Numbered from the stretch's first letter, positions 1 through 8,939 are shown. The stretch is DNA of 64,000 nucleotides from Citreicoccus inhibens (GCF_019039035.1 NZ_JAHNZT010000017.1:1-64000); one strand, 5' to 3'. The notes: generated by a model not told the origin, from the sequence alone. Translations and numbers: made by a program.

Positions 1-2517
1 AATGATGTGGGTGAGGTGGATTTGGTGATGTTTGTTATTGGGGTGCATCCGCTGTTGGACGAGGCCGCGCTGCACGCCGCGCCGCGCCTGCGCTTCGCTC
101 CCGCCACGATGGATGGCCAACCCGTGGCCGTGCGTCTGTTCTTCGAGTACCGCTTCGAGGCCCCGGTGGTCGCCGTGGCGGATGCGGGGGAGGGCGAGGG
201 ACCCATCACCCTCCGGGGCTGGGTGCGCGCCAAAGGCAACCGCCGTCCACTCGTGGGCGCGACGCTGCTGTCCGATGCCGCGCCGGACCATCCGGTGCAG
301 ACGGACGCGGCGGGTCACTTCGAGGCGCGCTTTCCCCCAGGAGGGCAGGCCCTGCGGGTGACGGCGCCCGGCTACAAGCCCGGCGTCTTCCGCGAGGCGC
401 TGCGCGCCGCCGAGTCGGTGGAGGTGGTGTATGGCTTGGAGCCGCTCGTCATCAATCCCTATGAGACGGTGGTGCGCGGGGACCGCGAGCGCACCGAGGT
501 GAGCCGCGTGACGCTGCACGACGCGGAGCTGCGCGAGGTGCCCGGGACGATGGGTGACCCGTTCCGTGTCGTCATGCTGCTGCCCGGCGTGGGCAGCATG
601 CTCTCCGGCGTGGCCTACCCGGTGGTGCGCGGCAGTCAGCCGGCGTCCACGGGCTACTTCTTGGATGGGATTCGCGTCCCCATCCTCTTTCACCTGTTCC
701 TCGGGCCGGCGGTCATCCACCCGGACTTCATCGACGCCATCGACTTCTATGCGGGCTCGCCGCCGCCGCAATACGGCCGGCTGATGGGGGGCGCCATCGA
801 CGGGCGCCTCAGTCGTCCCCATGACGACCGCGTGCATGGCAGCGCCTACGCGGACCTCATCAACGCGGGCTTCTTCCTGGAGACGCCGCTCCCCTCCTCG
901 CGCACCAATGTCAGCCTCGCGGGCCGGTATTCCTACACACCGTGGCTCATCGCGCTGGCGGCCAATCAGTTCCAGACGCCGCCCGCGCCGGGGCGGCAGA
1001 ACCCCAAGGTGGTGCTCGACTTCTGGGACTATCAGGCGCGCGTGGAGCAGGAGGTGGGACGGGGCAAGCTGCGCCTGTTTGCCTTTGGCTCCTCGGACAC
1101 CTTTGGGACGAAGGCGATGGACTCCTTCGGGGAGACCGCGCTCCAGTCCATTGTCTTCCACCGCGTGGACTTGAGGGACCGCACCCCCCTGGGGGCGGGC
1201 GAGCTGGAGGTGGGAGGCACCTGGGGCGTGGACCGCTTCTCCGTCATCGCCCAGCAGCCGGACAGCAGCGGCGAGGTGCACATCCAGCAGACGAACTGGG
1301 CGGCCCGCGCGGGCTACCACGTGCGGCTGGCGCCCGAGGTGGACCTGCGCGTGGGGTCCGACGTGGAGAACAAGCGCGCCGTGGTGGAGGTGCTGGGCGC
1401 GAACGCGCGGTCCGAGGACCCGGAGGCGCCGCAAGGCGAGCGCGTCAGCGAGCCCGTGGCGCTGGCCACCTTCGCGGGGGCCTTCGCGGAGGTCGTCTGG
1501 ACCCCTTCTCCCTCCTGGACGGTGGTGCCCGGGCTGAGGTTGGACCACTACCACCTGTCTCCCGGCTTCGATAACACCGCGCTGGAGCCGCGCCTCACCG
1601 TGCGCCACGCCCTGACGGACACGCTGACCCTCAAGGGCGCCGCGGGCGTGTTCCATCAGCCGCCCACCACCCTCATCAGCCTGCCCGTGGTGGACGTGGG
1701 CAGCCTCATCTTGGGATTGCAGCAGGGCGTGCAGCTCTCCCTGGGCGCGGAGTGGGCGCTCTGGAACCACCTGGAGCTGGGATTGGATGTCTATTTCAAC
1801 CCGCTGCTGCGCACGGTGGAGCTGACGCCCTTCTCGGACGAGGAGCTGGGCAGCGTCAACTCCCTCTCTCGCCGCGCCTCCCAGTTGGGAGATGACGTGG
1901 ACCTCGATCGCAACCACCTGGACATCCCGGACTTCGAGAGTCACGGCCGGGCGTATGGCCTGGAGTTGCTCGTGCGATATCCGCTGGGCAACAACTGGTT
2001 CGGGTGGCTGTCGTACAGCCTCCAGCGCTCCACGCGCTCCACGCGCTTCTACCGCCATGATGATGCGGGCAACGTGGTGGGCGATGCGCGGCAGCAGCTC
2101 CCGTTCGCCTTCGACCAGACGCACGTGCTCAACCTGGTGGTGAGCCACAAGTTCGCCAACAACGTCACGCTGGGCGGGGTGGTGCACTTCAACACGGGCC
2201 GCCCGGAGTACGGCACGTTGAGCACGCAGACCCACCGCGAGGGCCAGGATGGCAGCGGCCGGCCCACGTGGGTTCAGGTGGACCGCGATCGCGTGGACCG
2301 GCTGCCCCCCTTCCTGCGCTTCGACGTGCGGCTGTCCAAGGCGTGGGCCTATGACACGTTCAGCCTGGAGGCCTACCTGGACATGCTCAACGTCACGATC
2401 AGCCAGGAGACGGTGGCCTTCGAGTACTCCGGAGGCGGTATGGCGGGTCCTCTGCGCAAGACCGCGGTGGGGCTGCCCATCGTGCTGCCCATCCTGGGGA
2501 TGAAGGGGCGCTACTGA
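1..2517 (+). CDS. TonB-dependent outer-membrane receptor with TonB-like N-terminus (5' partial)
   Basis: The frame is open to the left edge, so the start lies outside the window. The first ~45 residues resemble the C-terminal domain of TonB (GVHPLLDEAALHAA then RLRFAPA). Next comes a carboxypeptidase-regulatory-like beta-sandwich (~60-140, GATLLSDA...TDAAGHFEARFP), then a plug domain (~150-260, with PGVGSM, VVRGSQPAS and YFLDGIRVP), then a beta-barrel rich in alternating aromatic strands that ends in Tyr (GRY), as outer-membrane proteins usually do. Such receptors import bulky ligands across the outer membrane using energy from TonB-ExbBD. Joining a TonB C-domain to the receptor in one chain is unusual. 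The ligand cannot be told; no transport partners are visible in the window. Confidence 0.85.
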   Translation, partial: NDVGEVDLVMFVIGVHPLLDEAALHAAPRLRFAPATMDGQPVAVRLFFEYRFEAPVVAVADAGEGEGPITLRGWVRAKGNRRPLVGATLLSDAAPDHPVQTDAAGHFEARFPPGGQALRVTAPGYKPGVFREALRAAESVEVVYGLEPLVINPYETVVRGDRERTEVSRVTLHDAELREVPGTMGDPFRVVMLLPGVGSMLSGVAYPVVRGSQPASTGYFLDGIRVPILFHLFLGPAVIHPDFIDAIDFYAGSPPPQYGRLMGGAIDGRLSRPHDDRVHGSAYADLINAGFFLETPLPSSRTNVSLAGRYSYTPWLIALAANQFQTPPAPGRQNPKVVLDFWDYQARVEQEVGRGKLRLFAFGSSDTFGTKAMDSFGETALQSIVFHRVDLRDRTPLGAGELEVGGTWGVDRFSVIAQQPDSSGEVHIQQTNWAARAGYHVRLAPEVDLRVGSDVENKRAVVEVLGANARSEDPEAPQGERVSEPVALATFAGAFAEVVWTPSPSWTVVPGLRLDHYHLSPGFDNTALEPRLTVRHALTDTLTLKGAAGVFHQPPTTLISLPVVDVGSLILGLQQGVQLSLGAEWALWNHLELGLDVYFNPLLRTVELTPFSDEELGSVNSLSRRASQLGDDVDLDRNHLDIPDFESHGRAYGLELLVRYPLGNNWFGWLSYSLQRSTRSTRFYRHDDAGNVVGDARQQLPFAFDQTHVLNLVVSHKFANNVTLGGVVHFNTGRPEYGTLSTQTHREGQDGSGRPTWVQVDRDRVDRLPPFLRFDVRLSKAWAYDTFSLEAYLDMLNVTISQETVAFEYSGGGMAGPLRKTAVGLPIVLPILGMKGRY

Positions 2518-2862
2518 AGGACAGACACCCACGCCGCGCGGCGGAGGAGGGGCGCGCGGCGGGGCTCGCAATCCGACACACCGGAGCGCCCCACCCGTGC
2601 CGTCTCATGCTCCAGGGCTTGTGCATGGCTCGGGGCTCGGACGTGCGCGGCTTCGAGCCGGACATCCCACCTGTCCGGTCGGGAAGGGGCAGGTCCTTGG
2701 GAGGGCAGTGCTCACGGGTGAGCAGTCCGCGGACGTGCGGCCCTGAGGGGTAGGGCTCCACGGCCCCAGACGTGGCAAGGTGGCCTGACGCGTGTCCCCG
2801 CCTCCGCGTTGACGCTCCGGTGGCCAAGGGGGAGGGACGAGGCCCGCGCCGGGGGGAAGTCC
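2518..2862. other. Intergenic region, receptor to sensor kinase
   Basis: No convincing gene. A GC-only dyad, GCCGCGCG (2533-2540) and CGCGCGGC (2553-2560), lies 15 bases after the receptor stop. It could act as a terminator but has no T-tract. The antisense frames crossing the region look like high-GC shadow frames. Confidence 0.4.
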
Positions 2863-4833
2863 ATGATGGGTTTGTCGTGGGTCCCAGGGCTCGGTCCAGT
2901 GGGCGTAATTCCCACGGGGAGCGAGCCACCATGCATCGTGCTCGAACCTGTCCTGGGGGAGGAGGGGCAGGTGCTCGACCTCCGATGGACGTCGTTGAGT
3001 CCCTCGGCGGAGGTCCTGGTCGAGGCCTTGGACCTCGGCCGGGATGTCTCGGGCTGGGTGCGAGAGGGCATCCCCCTGGTCGACGTGGCGGCCTGCGCGC
3101 GGGTGGTGCTGACGGGCGTGCCCCACGTCGCGCCGTGGCGCGGCCCGCTCCGGGCGACGGACAGCGAGTGTCTGGTGGTGGTGGTGCGCCATGAGCAGGG
3201 CCTCGCGCTGTGGCTCGTCTCTCCGGACGCGCCTCGTCAGGGCGCGCCCGCGCCGCGTGAGTCGCTGGAGGTGGCGCTCGCCGCACGGCGCGAGGCGGAC
3301 GAAGCGCTGGCGCTGGCGCACTCGCTCCAGGCCCGGGAGGAGCTGTTGCGGCTGGCCCTGGAGACCGCGCGCATGGTCGCGTGGGAGTGGACCGAGGCGC
3401 GGCGCAGCGTGACCTGGTCCGCGGACGCGGAGGCCTTCTTCGGGCAGTCGCCGGGGACCCTCTCCACCACGCTGGCGGGCTTCCTGCCCTGCATCCTTCC
3501 GGATGACCGTCCCCGCGTGTCGCGCGCGATTGAGCAGGGATTGGTCGCGGACGGCCCCTATACCTTCAAGTTCCGCTGCCGGTGGCCGGACGGCTCGCTG
3601 CATTGCTACGAGGCGGTGGGGCAGACCTTCCATGGGAACGAGCGGACCCACCGCATGCTGGGGGTGGTGGTGGATTGCACCGAGCGGGAGCAGGCCACCG
3701 CGGCGCTGCGCGAGGCGGAGGAGCGCTACCGCCTGGCCGTGCGCGCGACGCACGACGTGCTCTGGGATTGGCACTTCTCCACCACCGGGCGCGTGAAGTG
3801 GGACCCGGGGACGGGAGATGCCTTTGGCTATGGCGACCTCTTGGAGTGGCACGACCTGGACTGGTGGGGCGAGCGGGTCCACCCGGAGGACCGGGGCCCG
3901 GTGGTGCAACGGCTGAAGCACTTCGTCGACTCGGATGAGGACGCGTGGCAGGCGGAGTACCGCTTCCTGCGCGGTGACGGGAGCTGGGCGCACGTGCTGG
4001 ACCGCGGCGTGCTGGCGCGCGACGACCAGGGGCGCCCGGTGCGGATGATTGGTTCAATGATGGACATCACCGAGCGCAAGCGCGCGCTGGAGCGGATGGC
4101 GGAGGAGGCGGAGTTCCGCGAGCGCTTCATTGGCATCCTGGGCCATGACCTGCGCAATCCCTTGAACGCCATCTCCCTGTCCGCGAGGGCGCTGCGCCGC
4201 CGCGCCTCGCTCAGCCCCGCGCAGCAGCAGCTCGCGCAGCGCATCGAGTCGAGCGCGGGCCGGATGGGGAACATGATCTCCGACATCCTCGACCTCACCC
4301 GCGCGCGGCTGTCGGGTGGCATCCCGCTCAACCTGGGGCCCGTGGACCTGGGGTCCGTCTGCCGCCAGGTGGTGGAGGAGCTGTGCGCGGCGCACCCCGA
4401 GCGGCTCATCGCGCTGGACGTGGACGGTCGCGCCGAGGGGGTCTGGGACGCCGAGCGGCTGGCGCAGGTGTTGAGCAACCTGGTGGGCAACGCGCTGGAG
4501 CACGGCGCGTCAGATTCGCCCGTGCTGCTCCACTGCTCCTCGCGCGGGGACGAGCAGGTGCTCGAGGTGCACAACCCCGGCACGCCCATTCCCTCGCATC
4601 TCCTGGACAGCATCTTCGACCCGTTCCGTCAGGCGAGCCTGGGCCGGGGGCGCCGCCGCGCCGGCCTGGGGCTGGGGCTCTTCATCGTGAAGGAGATTGT
4701 CCTGGCTCACGGCGGCACGGTCTGCGTCAGCTCCTCGGACCACGCGGGCACCACCTTCACCGTGACGCTCCCGCGTGACGCCCGTCCGGCGGCCCGGGTC
4801 GCAGGGACCCAAGGCGAAGCCCGCTCCGCGTGA
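2863..4833 (+). CDS. PAS-domain sensor histidine kinase (soluble)
   Basis: About 656 residues. The ATG at 2863 is chosen because a GGGGGG run sits 7 bases upstream; an in-frame upstream start exists at 2809. Residues 1-140 match nothing I recognise. Two PAS/PAC modules follow (~160-280, ending CTEREQA; ~285-410, ending DITERKR). The dimerisation/phospho-acceptor helix has GHDLRNPL with the acceptor His near 428. The ATPase domain shows the N box (NLVGNALEHG), a G1-like region and the G2 box (GLGLGLFIVKEI). No membrane segment is seen, so it should sense a cytoplasmic signal through PAS. There is no adjacent regulator, so it is an orphan kinase. Confidence 0.9.
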   Translation: MMGLSWVPGLGPVGVIPTGSEPPCIVLEPVLGEEGQVLDLRWTSLSPSAEVLVEALDLGRDVSGWVREGIPLVDVAACARVVLTGVPHVAPWRGPLRATDSECLVVVVRHEQGLALWLVSPDAPRQGAPAPRESLEVALAARREADEALALAHSLQAREELLRLALETARMVAWEWTEARRSVTWSADAEAFFGQSPGTLSTTLAGFLPCILPDDRPRVSRAIEQGLVADGPYTFKFRCRWPDGSLHCYEAVGQTFHGNERTHRMLGVVVDCTEREQATAALREAEERYRLAVRATHDVLWDWHFSTTGRVKWDPGTGDAFGYGDLLEWHDLDWWGERVHPEDRGPVVQRLKHFVDSDEDAWQAEYRFLRGDGSWAHVLDRGVLARDDQGRPVRMIGSMMDITERKRALERMAEEAEFRERFIGILGHDLRNPLNAISLSARALRRRASLSPAQQQLAQRIESSAGRMGNMISDILDLTRARLSGGIPLNLGPVDLGSVCRQVVEELCAAHPERLIALDVDGRAEGVWDAERLAQVLSNLVGNALEHGASDSPVLLHCSSRGDEQVLEVHNPGTPIPSHLLDSIFDPFRQASLGRGRRRAGLGLGLFIVKEIVLAHGGTVCVSSSDHAGTTFTVTLPRDARPAARVAGTQGEARSA

Positions 4834-4952
4834 CCGCCCCCCTGTACCGCTGCCAGGGTGAACGTCATCCGTCTGTCTTTCGTGAGGGTGAGCGTCGTGC
4901 GCCTCACGGACTCCCTGTTTTCCGAAAGACCGATTCGCATGGAAAACATGAA

Positions 4953-5016
4953 GGGTCACTGTACGCGATGACCCGGCGTCACTACCCGTTGTCTTGGCCA
5001 GACACCCACCTGGCCA
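4953..5016. promoter_or_regulatory. Pair of 22-bp dyads upstream of the NGLST lipoprotein gene
   Basis: GGGTCA-N10-TGACCC spans 4953-4974, and TGGCCA-N10-TGGCCA spans 4995-5016. Both have 6-bp arms separated by 10 bases, and they sit 23-86 bases before the start codon at 5039. This geometry suits a dimeric repressor or activator, but no binding protein can be named. Confidence 0.25.
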
Positions 5017-5038
5017 CCCCCAACGTGGAGGCAGCGCC

Positions 5039-6031
5039 ATGAATTCTCATGTCACGGGAGTCTTGTCTCATTCGTCGGCCGTGTTCGCCGCGAGCAACTG
5101 GCGGGCACGCTCGCGCGCGGGGGTGGCGTCGTGGGTGCTGGGATTGACCCTGGTGGGGTGCGGCGGGGGAGTCGGCGACGACAGGGATGAGTCACTCGGC
5201 TCCCGTGCGGATGAGATGGTTTCGAGCAATGGGCTGTCGACGAATGGCTTGTCGACGAATGGCCTGAGCACGAATGGCTTGTCGACGAATGGCCTGAGCA
5301 CGAATGGCTTGTCGACGAATGGCCTGAGCACGAATGGGTTCAACACGTGGTTCAGCTCGAACCCGGTGCTCTCGGACATGGTGATGCAGTACGTGGCGAA
5401 GTGCGCCATGGCGGAAGGCCAGACGCTCACTTACACGTCTCCGACCACGGGGCAGACATACACGTGGCCGGGGTTGCTGGGGCTCGCGCCATCGTGGTCC
5501 AGCGCGACCTCTCCGATGCCGCCGACGGAGGCGGAGCAGCACGTGGTGAGCGCGTGTCTGGCGGCGCACGCGAACAAGTATGGGGTGCACGTGAGCATCT
5601 CGGTGCAGGGCAAGAACGCCCAAGGCACGGCGCTGCCGCTGGCCACGGATGAGCTGACGACCTACACGGAGCCCGAGGCGTGCTTCTTCGGGAACCTCTT
5701 CAACAGCGAGGGCGTCTTCGCCGCCAACGACGGCGAGTACCTCACGTATGACCAGAGCACGGTGCGCACCTGCGGGCTGTCCACGTGGAGCGACAACTCG
5801 TGCCTGCCCATCACCCATGTGGGGGCCTGCCGCACGTACTGCACGCTCGACACGACGCGGACGTACTACACGCGCTGCACGTACAACGGGAAGCAGTACC
5901 GCCCCATCACCACGCGCATCCGCTCGTCGGACATCTACCGCTGCGGTGACGGCACGTGCCAGCTCACGGAGCACTGCGGCACGGGCACCACGCCGGACAG
6001 CTGCGCGGCGGACTGCGGCGCCTGTCATTGA
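5039..6031 (+). CDS. Lipoprotein with NGLST pentapeptide repeats and Cys-rich C-terminus
   Basis: 330 residues. The ATG at 5039 has GTGGAGG 8 bases upstream. A hydrophobic segment ends in LTLVGC (Cys41), a lipobox, so the protein is probably lipid-anchored. Residues ~64-103 are eight pentapeptides (seven NGLST and one NGFNT). The rest is a ~220-residue domain rich in Thr, Tyr and Cys, ending with a CGDGTC...CGTGTTPDSC...CGAC cysteine pattern like the small disulfide modules seen on myxobacterial surface proteins. Its biochemical role is unknown. The repeats may form a flexible or stacked stalk holding the domain away from the membrane. Preceded by two dyads that may be operators. Confidence 0.85.
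   Translation: MNSHVTGVLSHSSAVFAASNWRARSRAGVASWVLGLTLVGCGGGVGDDRDESLGSRADEMVSSNGLSTNGLSTNGLSTNGLSTNGLSTNGLSTNGLSTNGFNTWFSSNPVLSDMVMQYVAKCAMAEGQTLTYTSPTTGQTYTWPGLLGLAPSWSSATSPMPPTEAEQHVVSACLAAHANKYGVHVSISVQGKNAQGTALPLATDELTTYTEPEACFFGNLFNSEGVFAANDGEYLTYDQSTVRTCGLSTWSDNSCLPITHVGACRTYCTLDTTRTYYTRCTYNGKQYRPITTRIRSSDIYRCGDGTCQLTEHCGTGTTPDSCAADCGACH
5228..5347 (+). repeat. 15-bp coding tandem repeat, 8 units
   Basis: Eight in-frame 15-bp units encode NGLST (last one NGFNT). Two synonymous versions (AATGGCTTGTCGACG and AATGGCCTGAGCACG) alternate, giving a 30-bp higher-order period. The near-identical DNA implies recent expansion by slippage or unequal recombination. Confidence 0.9.
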
Positions 6032-6137
6032 CGTCCGGGGCGGGCGGGCGGAGGAGTGTGGCGCGCCGCGCGGGTTGAAGCAGGCGCGCCCCGGGAGGTG
6101 AGGTCGTCTCGGTTCAGCGGGAGGCGGCTCGCGTGCG

Positions 6138-7100
6138 TCAGCCCCGGAGTTCGTCTTGGGGCTTCGTCTCAGCGGCGCGCTCACGCAGGCGGCGGCGGAG
6201 CGTGCCCGGCGTCTCGCCCACGTGGCGGCGGAAGGCCTTCACGAAGGCGCTGTCCGTCTCGTAGCCCACCTGCCGCGCGACCTCGGAGGTCGAATGGTGC
6301 GGGGCCAGCGCCATGATTTGCGCGGCCCGGTGGATTCGCCACCGCGTCAGATAGGTGAGTGGCGCGTCGCCCACGAGCGCCTTGAAGCGGGCGGCGAAGA
6401 CCGAGCGCGACATGTTGGCCACGCGCGCGAGGCCCTCGACGGTCCAGGGGGCCTCCGGCTTCTCGTGCAGGTGCTGGAGGGCCGTGCCCACCTGGGGGTC
6501 CGTGAGCGCGCCCAACCAGCCGCCGCGCTTCGCGGGCTGCGAGGCGACGTGCGTGCGCAGGGCCTGCACGAAGAGCATGTCCGCCAGACGGCTGGCCACG
6601 GCCTCGTAGCCGGGCTGCTCGGCCTCCAGCTCCTGGGCCATGAGCTGCATGGCCGAGTCGATCCACCGCGAGGAGATGTCTCCCTCGGCCTTCACGTGCA
6701 GCAAGCGGGGGAGGCTGGCGAGCAGCGGGCTGGGGGAGGCGCCTTCGAACTCGAACGTGCCGCAGATGACGGTGGTGAGCGGGCCGGAGCCTCCTGCGCG
6801 AACGGTGCCGCCGCAGCGCCCGCCCAGGTAGGCGTAGACGGCCTCGGCGGGGAGCGGACGCGTCTTGACGCTGTCCTTCAGTACGTACGAGACGCCGCCC
6901 AGGATGAAGACGAAGTCCCCGGGGGAGAGCATCCGCCGCGTGCCCTCGGCCTCCAGGACGCAGTTGCCGCGGGTGATGACATAGAAGGTCGGCACGTCGC
7001 GCGCGAGCACGCGGATGCCCCACGGCGCGAAGCCTTCGAGGCGACCGTTGAGCTTGCTGCGCAAGCGGATGTGGCGCAGCGCATCGGCGAGGACATCCAT
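6138..7100 (-). CDS. AraC-family transcriptional regulator with cupin ligand domain
   Basis: 320 residues. The N-terminal ~190 residues are a cupin of the AraC-type sensor kind (PWGIRVL, RGNCVLEAEG, LSPGDFVFILGG). The C-terminal ~100 residues hold the two helix-turn-helix motifs (VEGLARVANMSRSVFAARF and SEVARQVGYETDSAFVKAF, followed by GETPGTLRRR). Members with this arrangement often control a neighbouring oxidoreductase or detoxification gene. It is transcribed away from the quinone oxidoreductase at 7221, and the 120-bp gap holds strong inverted repeats, so it probably regulates that gene and itself. The inducer is unknown. Confidence 0.9.
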   Translation of the reverse strand: MDVLADALRHIRLRSKLNGRLEGFAPWGIRVLARDVPTFYVITRGNCVLEAEGTRRMLSPGDFVFILGGVSYVLKDSVKTRPLPAEAVYAYLGGRCGGTVRAGGSGPLTTVICGTFEFEGASPSPLLASLPRLLHVKAEGDISSRWIDSAMQLMAQELEAEQPGYEAVASRLADMLFVQALRTHVASQPAKRGGWLGALTDPQVGTALQHLHEKPEAPWTVEGLARVANMSRSVFAARFKALVGDAPLTYLTRWRIHRAAQIMALAPHHSTSEVARQVGYETDSAFVKAFRRHVGETPGTLRRRLRERAAETKPQDELRG

Positions 7101-7113
7101 CCACGAGGCTCCA

Positions 7114-7169
7114 GGTTCAGGACGATTGAACCATGAATCCGGATGATGTGGCGGTGTTCGTCCTGAACC
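7114..7169. promoter_or_regulatory. Operator-like inverted repeats between AraC regulator and oxidoreductase
   Basis: A perfect 12-bp inverted repeat, GGTTCAGGACGA (7114-7125) and TCGTCCTGAACC (7158-7169), lies in the divergent promoter region. The left arm also forms a compact dyad GGTTCA-N7-TGAACC (7114-7132), and the right arm contains GTTC-N5-GAAC. A second GACGATT occurs at 7171. Half-sites repeated on both strands between an AraC gene and its divergent neighbour are typical of operators. Confidence 0.6.
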
Positions 7170-7220
7170 CGACGATTACCTTCCGCCCGCGTCAGGACAT
7201 TTCACGCGGGAGGCAGTGCC

Positions 7221-8213
7221 ATGAAGGCAGTTCAGTTGCGCCGTCTGGGAGGACCCGAGGAGCTTCGCGTCGAAGAGGTCACCACGCCGGTGCCGGGAGA
7301 CGGGGAAGTGCTGGTGGAGGTGCGCGCGGCGGGCCTCAACTACGCGGAGCTGCTCTTGCGCGCGGGGCAGTTGCCGGGGCCGGCGCTGCCCTACGTGCCG
7401 GGCTTCGAGGCGGCGGGCGTCGTGAGCGCGGTGGGGCCGGGCGTGGCGCAGGTGTCGAAGGGCGCGCGCGTGGCGGCGATGCTGCCCGCGCAAGGCGCGC
7501 TCGCGGAGTACGCGCGCGTGCCCGTGGCGAACCTCGTGCCCATCCCCGAGTCGCTGTCCTTCGCTCAGGCCACGGCGCTGCTGAGCCAGGCGCCCACCGC
7601 GCTCATGGCGCTGCGGGACGCGGCGCGACTGCAAAAGGGCGAGTCGGTGTTCATCCCCTCGGCGGCCGGCGGGGTCGGGTCGTTCCTCGTGCAGTTCGCC
7701 CGGCGGTTGGGGGCGGGCCGCGTCATCGCGGGCGCGAGCACGGCGGACAAGCGGGAGGTGGCGCGGCGGCTTGGCGCGGACGTGACGGTGGACACCTCCA
7801 CCCCGGAGTGGCCCGAGCACGTCCGCGAGGCGACGGAGGGGCGGGGCGCGGACATTGTCTTCGAGCGGGGCGGCGGCGAGGTCTTCGCGCTCAGCCTGCG
7901 GGCCCTGGCGCCTCGGGGGCGGCTCGTCACGTTCGGGGTGGACAGCATGCGGGGCGCACGCATGACGGAGGCCCAGCTGTCTGGGTTCATCTTCCAGAAT
8001 CAATCGCTGGTGGGCTTTGCCACCGTGGGGCTGACGCCGGAGGTGCAGGCGGCCGCGCTCCGGGATGCCATGGATTGGGTCTCCTCGGGGCGGTTGGAGA
8101 TCCTCCTGGGGCGGACGTTTGCTTTGGAGGAGGCCGCCGAGGCGCATCGCGCGATGGCGGAGCGGCGGACCTCTGGCAAGGTGGTCATCGTCCCCCGCGC
8201 CGCGGCTGTCTGA
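7221..8213 (+). CDS. Medium-chain NADPH:quinone oxidoreductase / zinc-independent alcohol dehydrogenase family
   Basis: 330 residues, usual for the quinone-reductase (QOR) branch of the MDR superfamily. The N-terminal GroES-like fold (MKAVQLRRLGGPEELRVEEV, then NYAELLLRAGQLPG) lacks zinc-ligand cysteines. The Rossmann part has PSAAGGVGSFLVQFARRLGA for NADP(H) and RGADIVFERGGGEVF. The start has GGGAGG nearby. Family enzymes reduce quinones or activated alkenes with NADPH in the cytoplasm. The divergent AraC regulator suggests induction by a reactive compound. A 9-bp-stem hairpin follows the stop at once. Confidence 0.88.
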   Translation: MKAVQLRRLGGPEELRVEEVTTPVPGDGEVLVEVRAAGLNYAELLLRAGQLPGPALPYVPGFEAAGVVSAVGPGVAQVSKGARVAAMLPAQGALAEYARVPVANLVPIPESLSFAQATALLSQAPTALMALRDAARLQKGESVFIPSAAGGVGSFLVQFARRLGAGRVIAGASTADKREVARRLGADVTVDTSTPEWPEHVREATEGRGADIVFERGGGEVFALSLRALAPRGRLVTFGVDSMRGARMTEAQLSGFIFQNQSLVGFATVGLTPEVQAAALRDAMDWVSSGRLEILLGRTFALEEAAEAHRAMAERRTSGKVVIVPRAAAV

Positions 8214-8215
8214 AG

Positions 8216-8237
8216 GAATCCCAGTCGTCTGGGATTC
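8216..8237. terminator. Hairpin between convergent oxidoreductase and regA
   Basis: GAATCCCAG-TCGT-CTGGGATTC: a 9-bp perfect stem with a 4-base loop starting 3 bases after the oxidoreductase stop. No T-tract follows, so intrinsic termination may be partial. Confidence 0.55.
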
Positions 8238-8381
8238 AGCGGGGAGGCGTTCGCCGCGGCCCTCTTCGCGGTGGCTGCTCGTCCTCGTCGGGCCGGTCCC
8301 CCATCCCGCGTGTACTCGGCCGGCGACGCCTGCTGAGCCGTCCAGGTCGGGGCAGGGCCGGCCGCCCTGGCGTTCATGGCT

Positions 8382-8939
8382 TCAGCGCGACGGCGGGTAC
8401 TTCTGGAGCTTGCGCTGAAGCGAGCGGCGGTGGATGCCGAGCTTGCGCGCCGCCTCGGAGATGTTGCCCGCGGAGTCCGCCAGCACGCGGTGGATGTGCT
8501 CCCACTCCGCGCGGGCCAGGGACGGGGCCTGGAGTGTCTCGGGCGCGGCCACCGCGGGCTCGTGCGTGGCGCGCGCGAAGGCGGCGAGGATGTCGTCCAC
8601 GTCCGCGGGCTTGGGCAGGTAGTTCACCGCGCCCAGCCGGATGGCATCCACCGTGGTGGCGATGCTCCCGTAGCCCGTCAGCACGACGATGCGCGTGGCG
8701 GCGTCCACCGCGAGCAGGTCCCTCACCAGCTCCAGCCCGCTGTGCCCTGGCATGCGCAGGTCCACCACCGCGTACTCGGGGGACTCGCGGCGCGCGGCCA
8801 CGAGCGCGGCTTCGTAGTCGGCCGCGGTGGTGACCTCCCAGCCTCGCTCGCGGAAGGCCCGGCCCAGGCGCTCGCGCAGGGTGGCGTCATCGTCCACCAG
8901 GAGCACGCTCGGGTGTTGCTCGGAGGCCGTCGTGCTCAT
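8382..8939 (-). CDS. regA: RegA/PrrA/ActR-type response regulator with Fis helix
   Basis: 185 residues. The receiver domain (~10-125) has the acidic pair in VDDD, phospho-acceptor Asp60 (YAVVDLRMPG), Thr at the LTGYGS switch and Lys in YLPKP. A short linker leads to a Fis-type helix-turn-helix (ISEAARKLGIHRRSLQRKLQK), the hallmark of RegA-type global redox regulators. The start overlaps the regB stop as ATGA (8936-8939), so translation is coupled. In proteobacteria RegA controls respiration, nitrogen and carbon genes according to quinone-pool redox state; the regulon here is unknown. Confidence 0.88.
   Translation of the reverse strand: MSTTASEQHPSVLLVDDDATLRERLGRAFRERGWEVTTAADYEAALVAARRESPEYAVVDLRMPGHSGLELVRDLLAVDAATRIVVLTGYGSIATTVDAIRLGAVNYLPKPADVDDILAAFARATHEPAVAAPETLQAPSLARAEWEHIHRVLADSAGNISEAARKLGIHRRSLQRKLQKYPPSR

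Noticed and set aside
5228-5347. Short regular repeats as a CRISPR array
   Set aside because: Units are contiguous 15-mers in frame with no unique spacers; they are coding repeats.
5192-6184. Minus-strand frame with RRQAIRAQ repeats
   Set aside because: It is the antisense of the NGLST repeat and has no start signal or domain.
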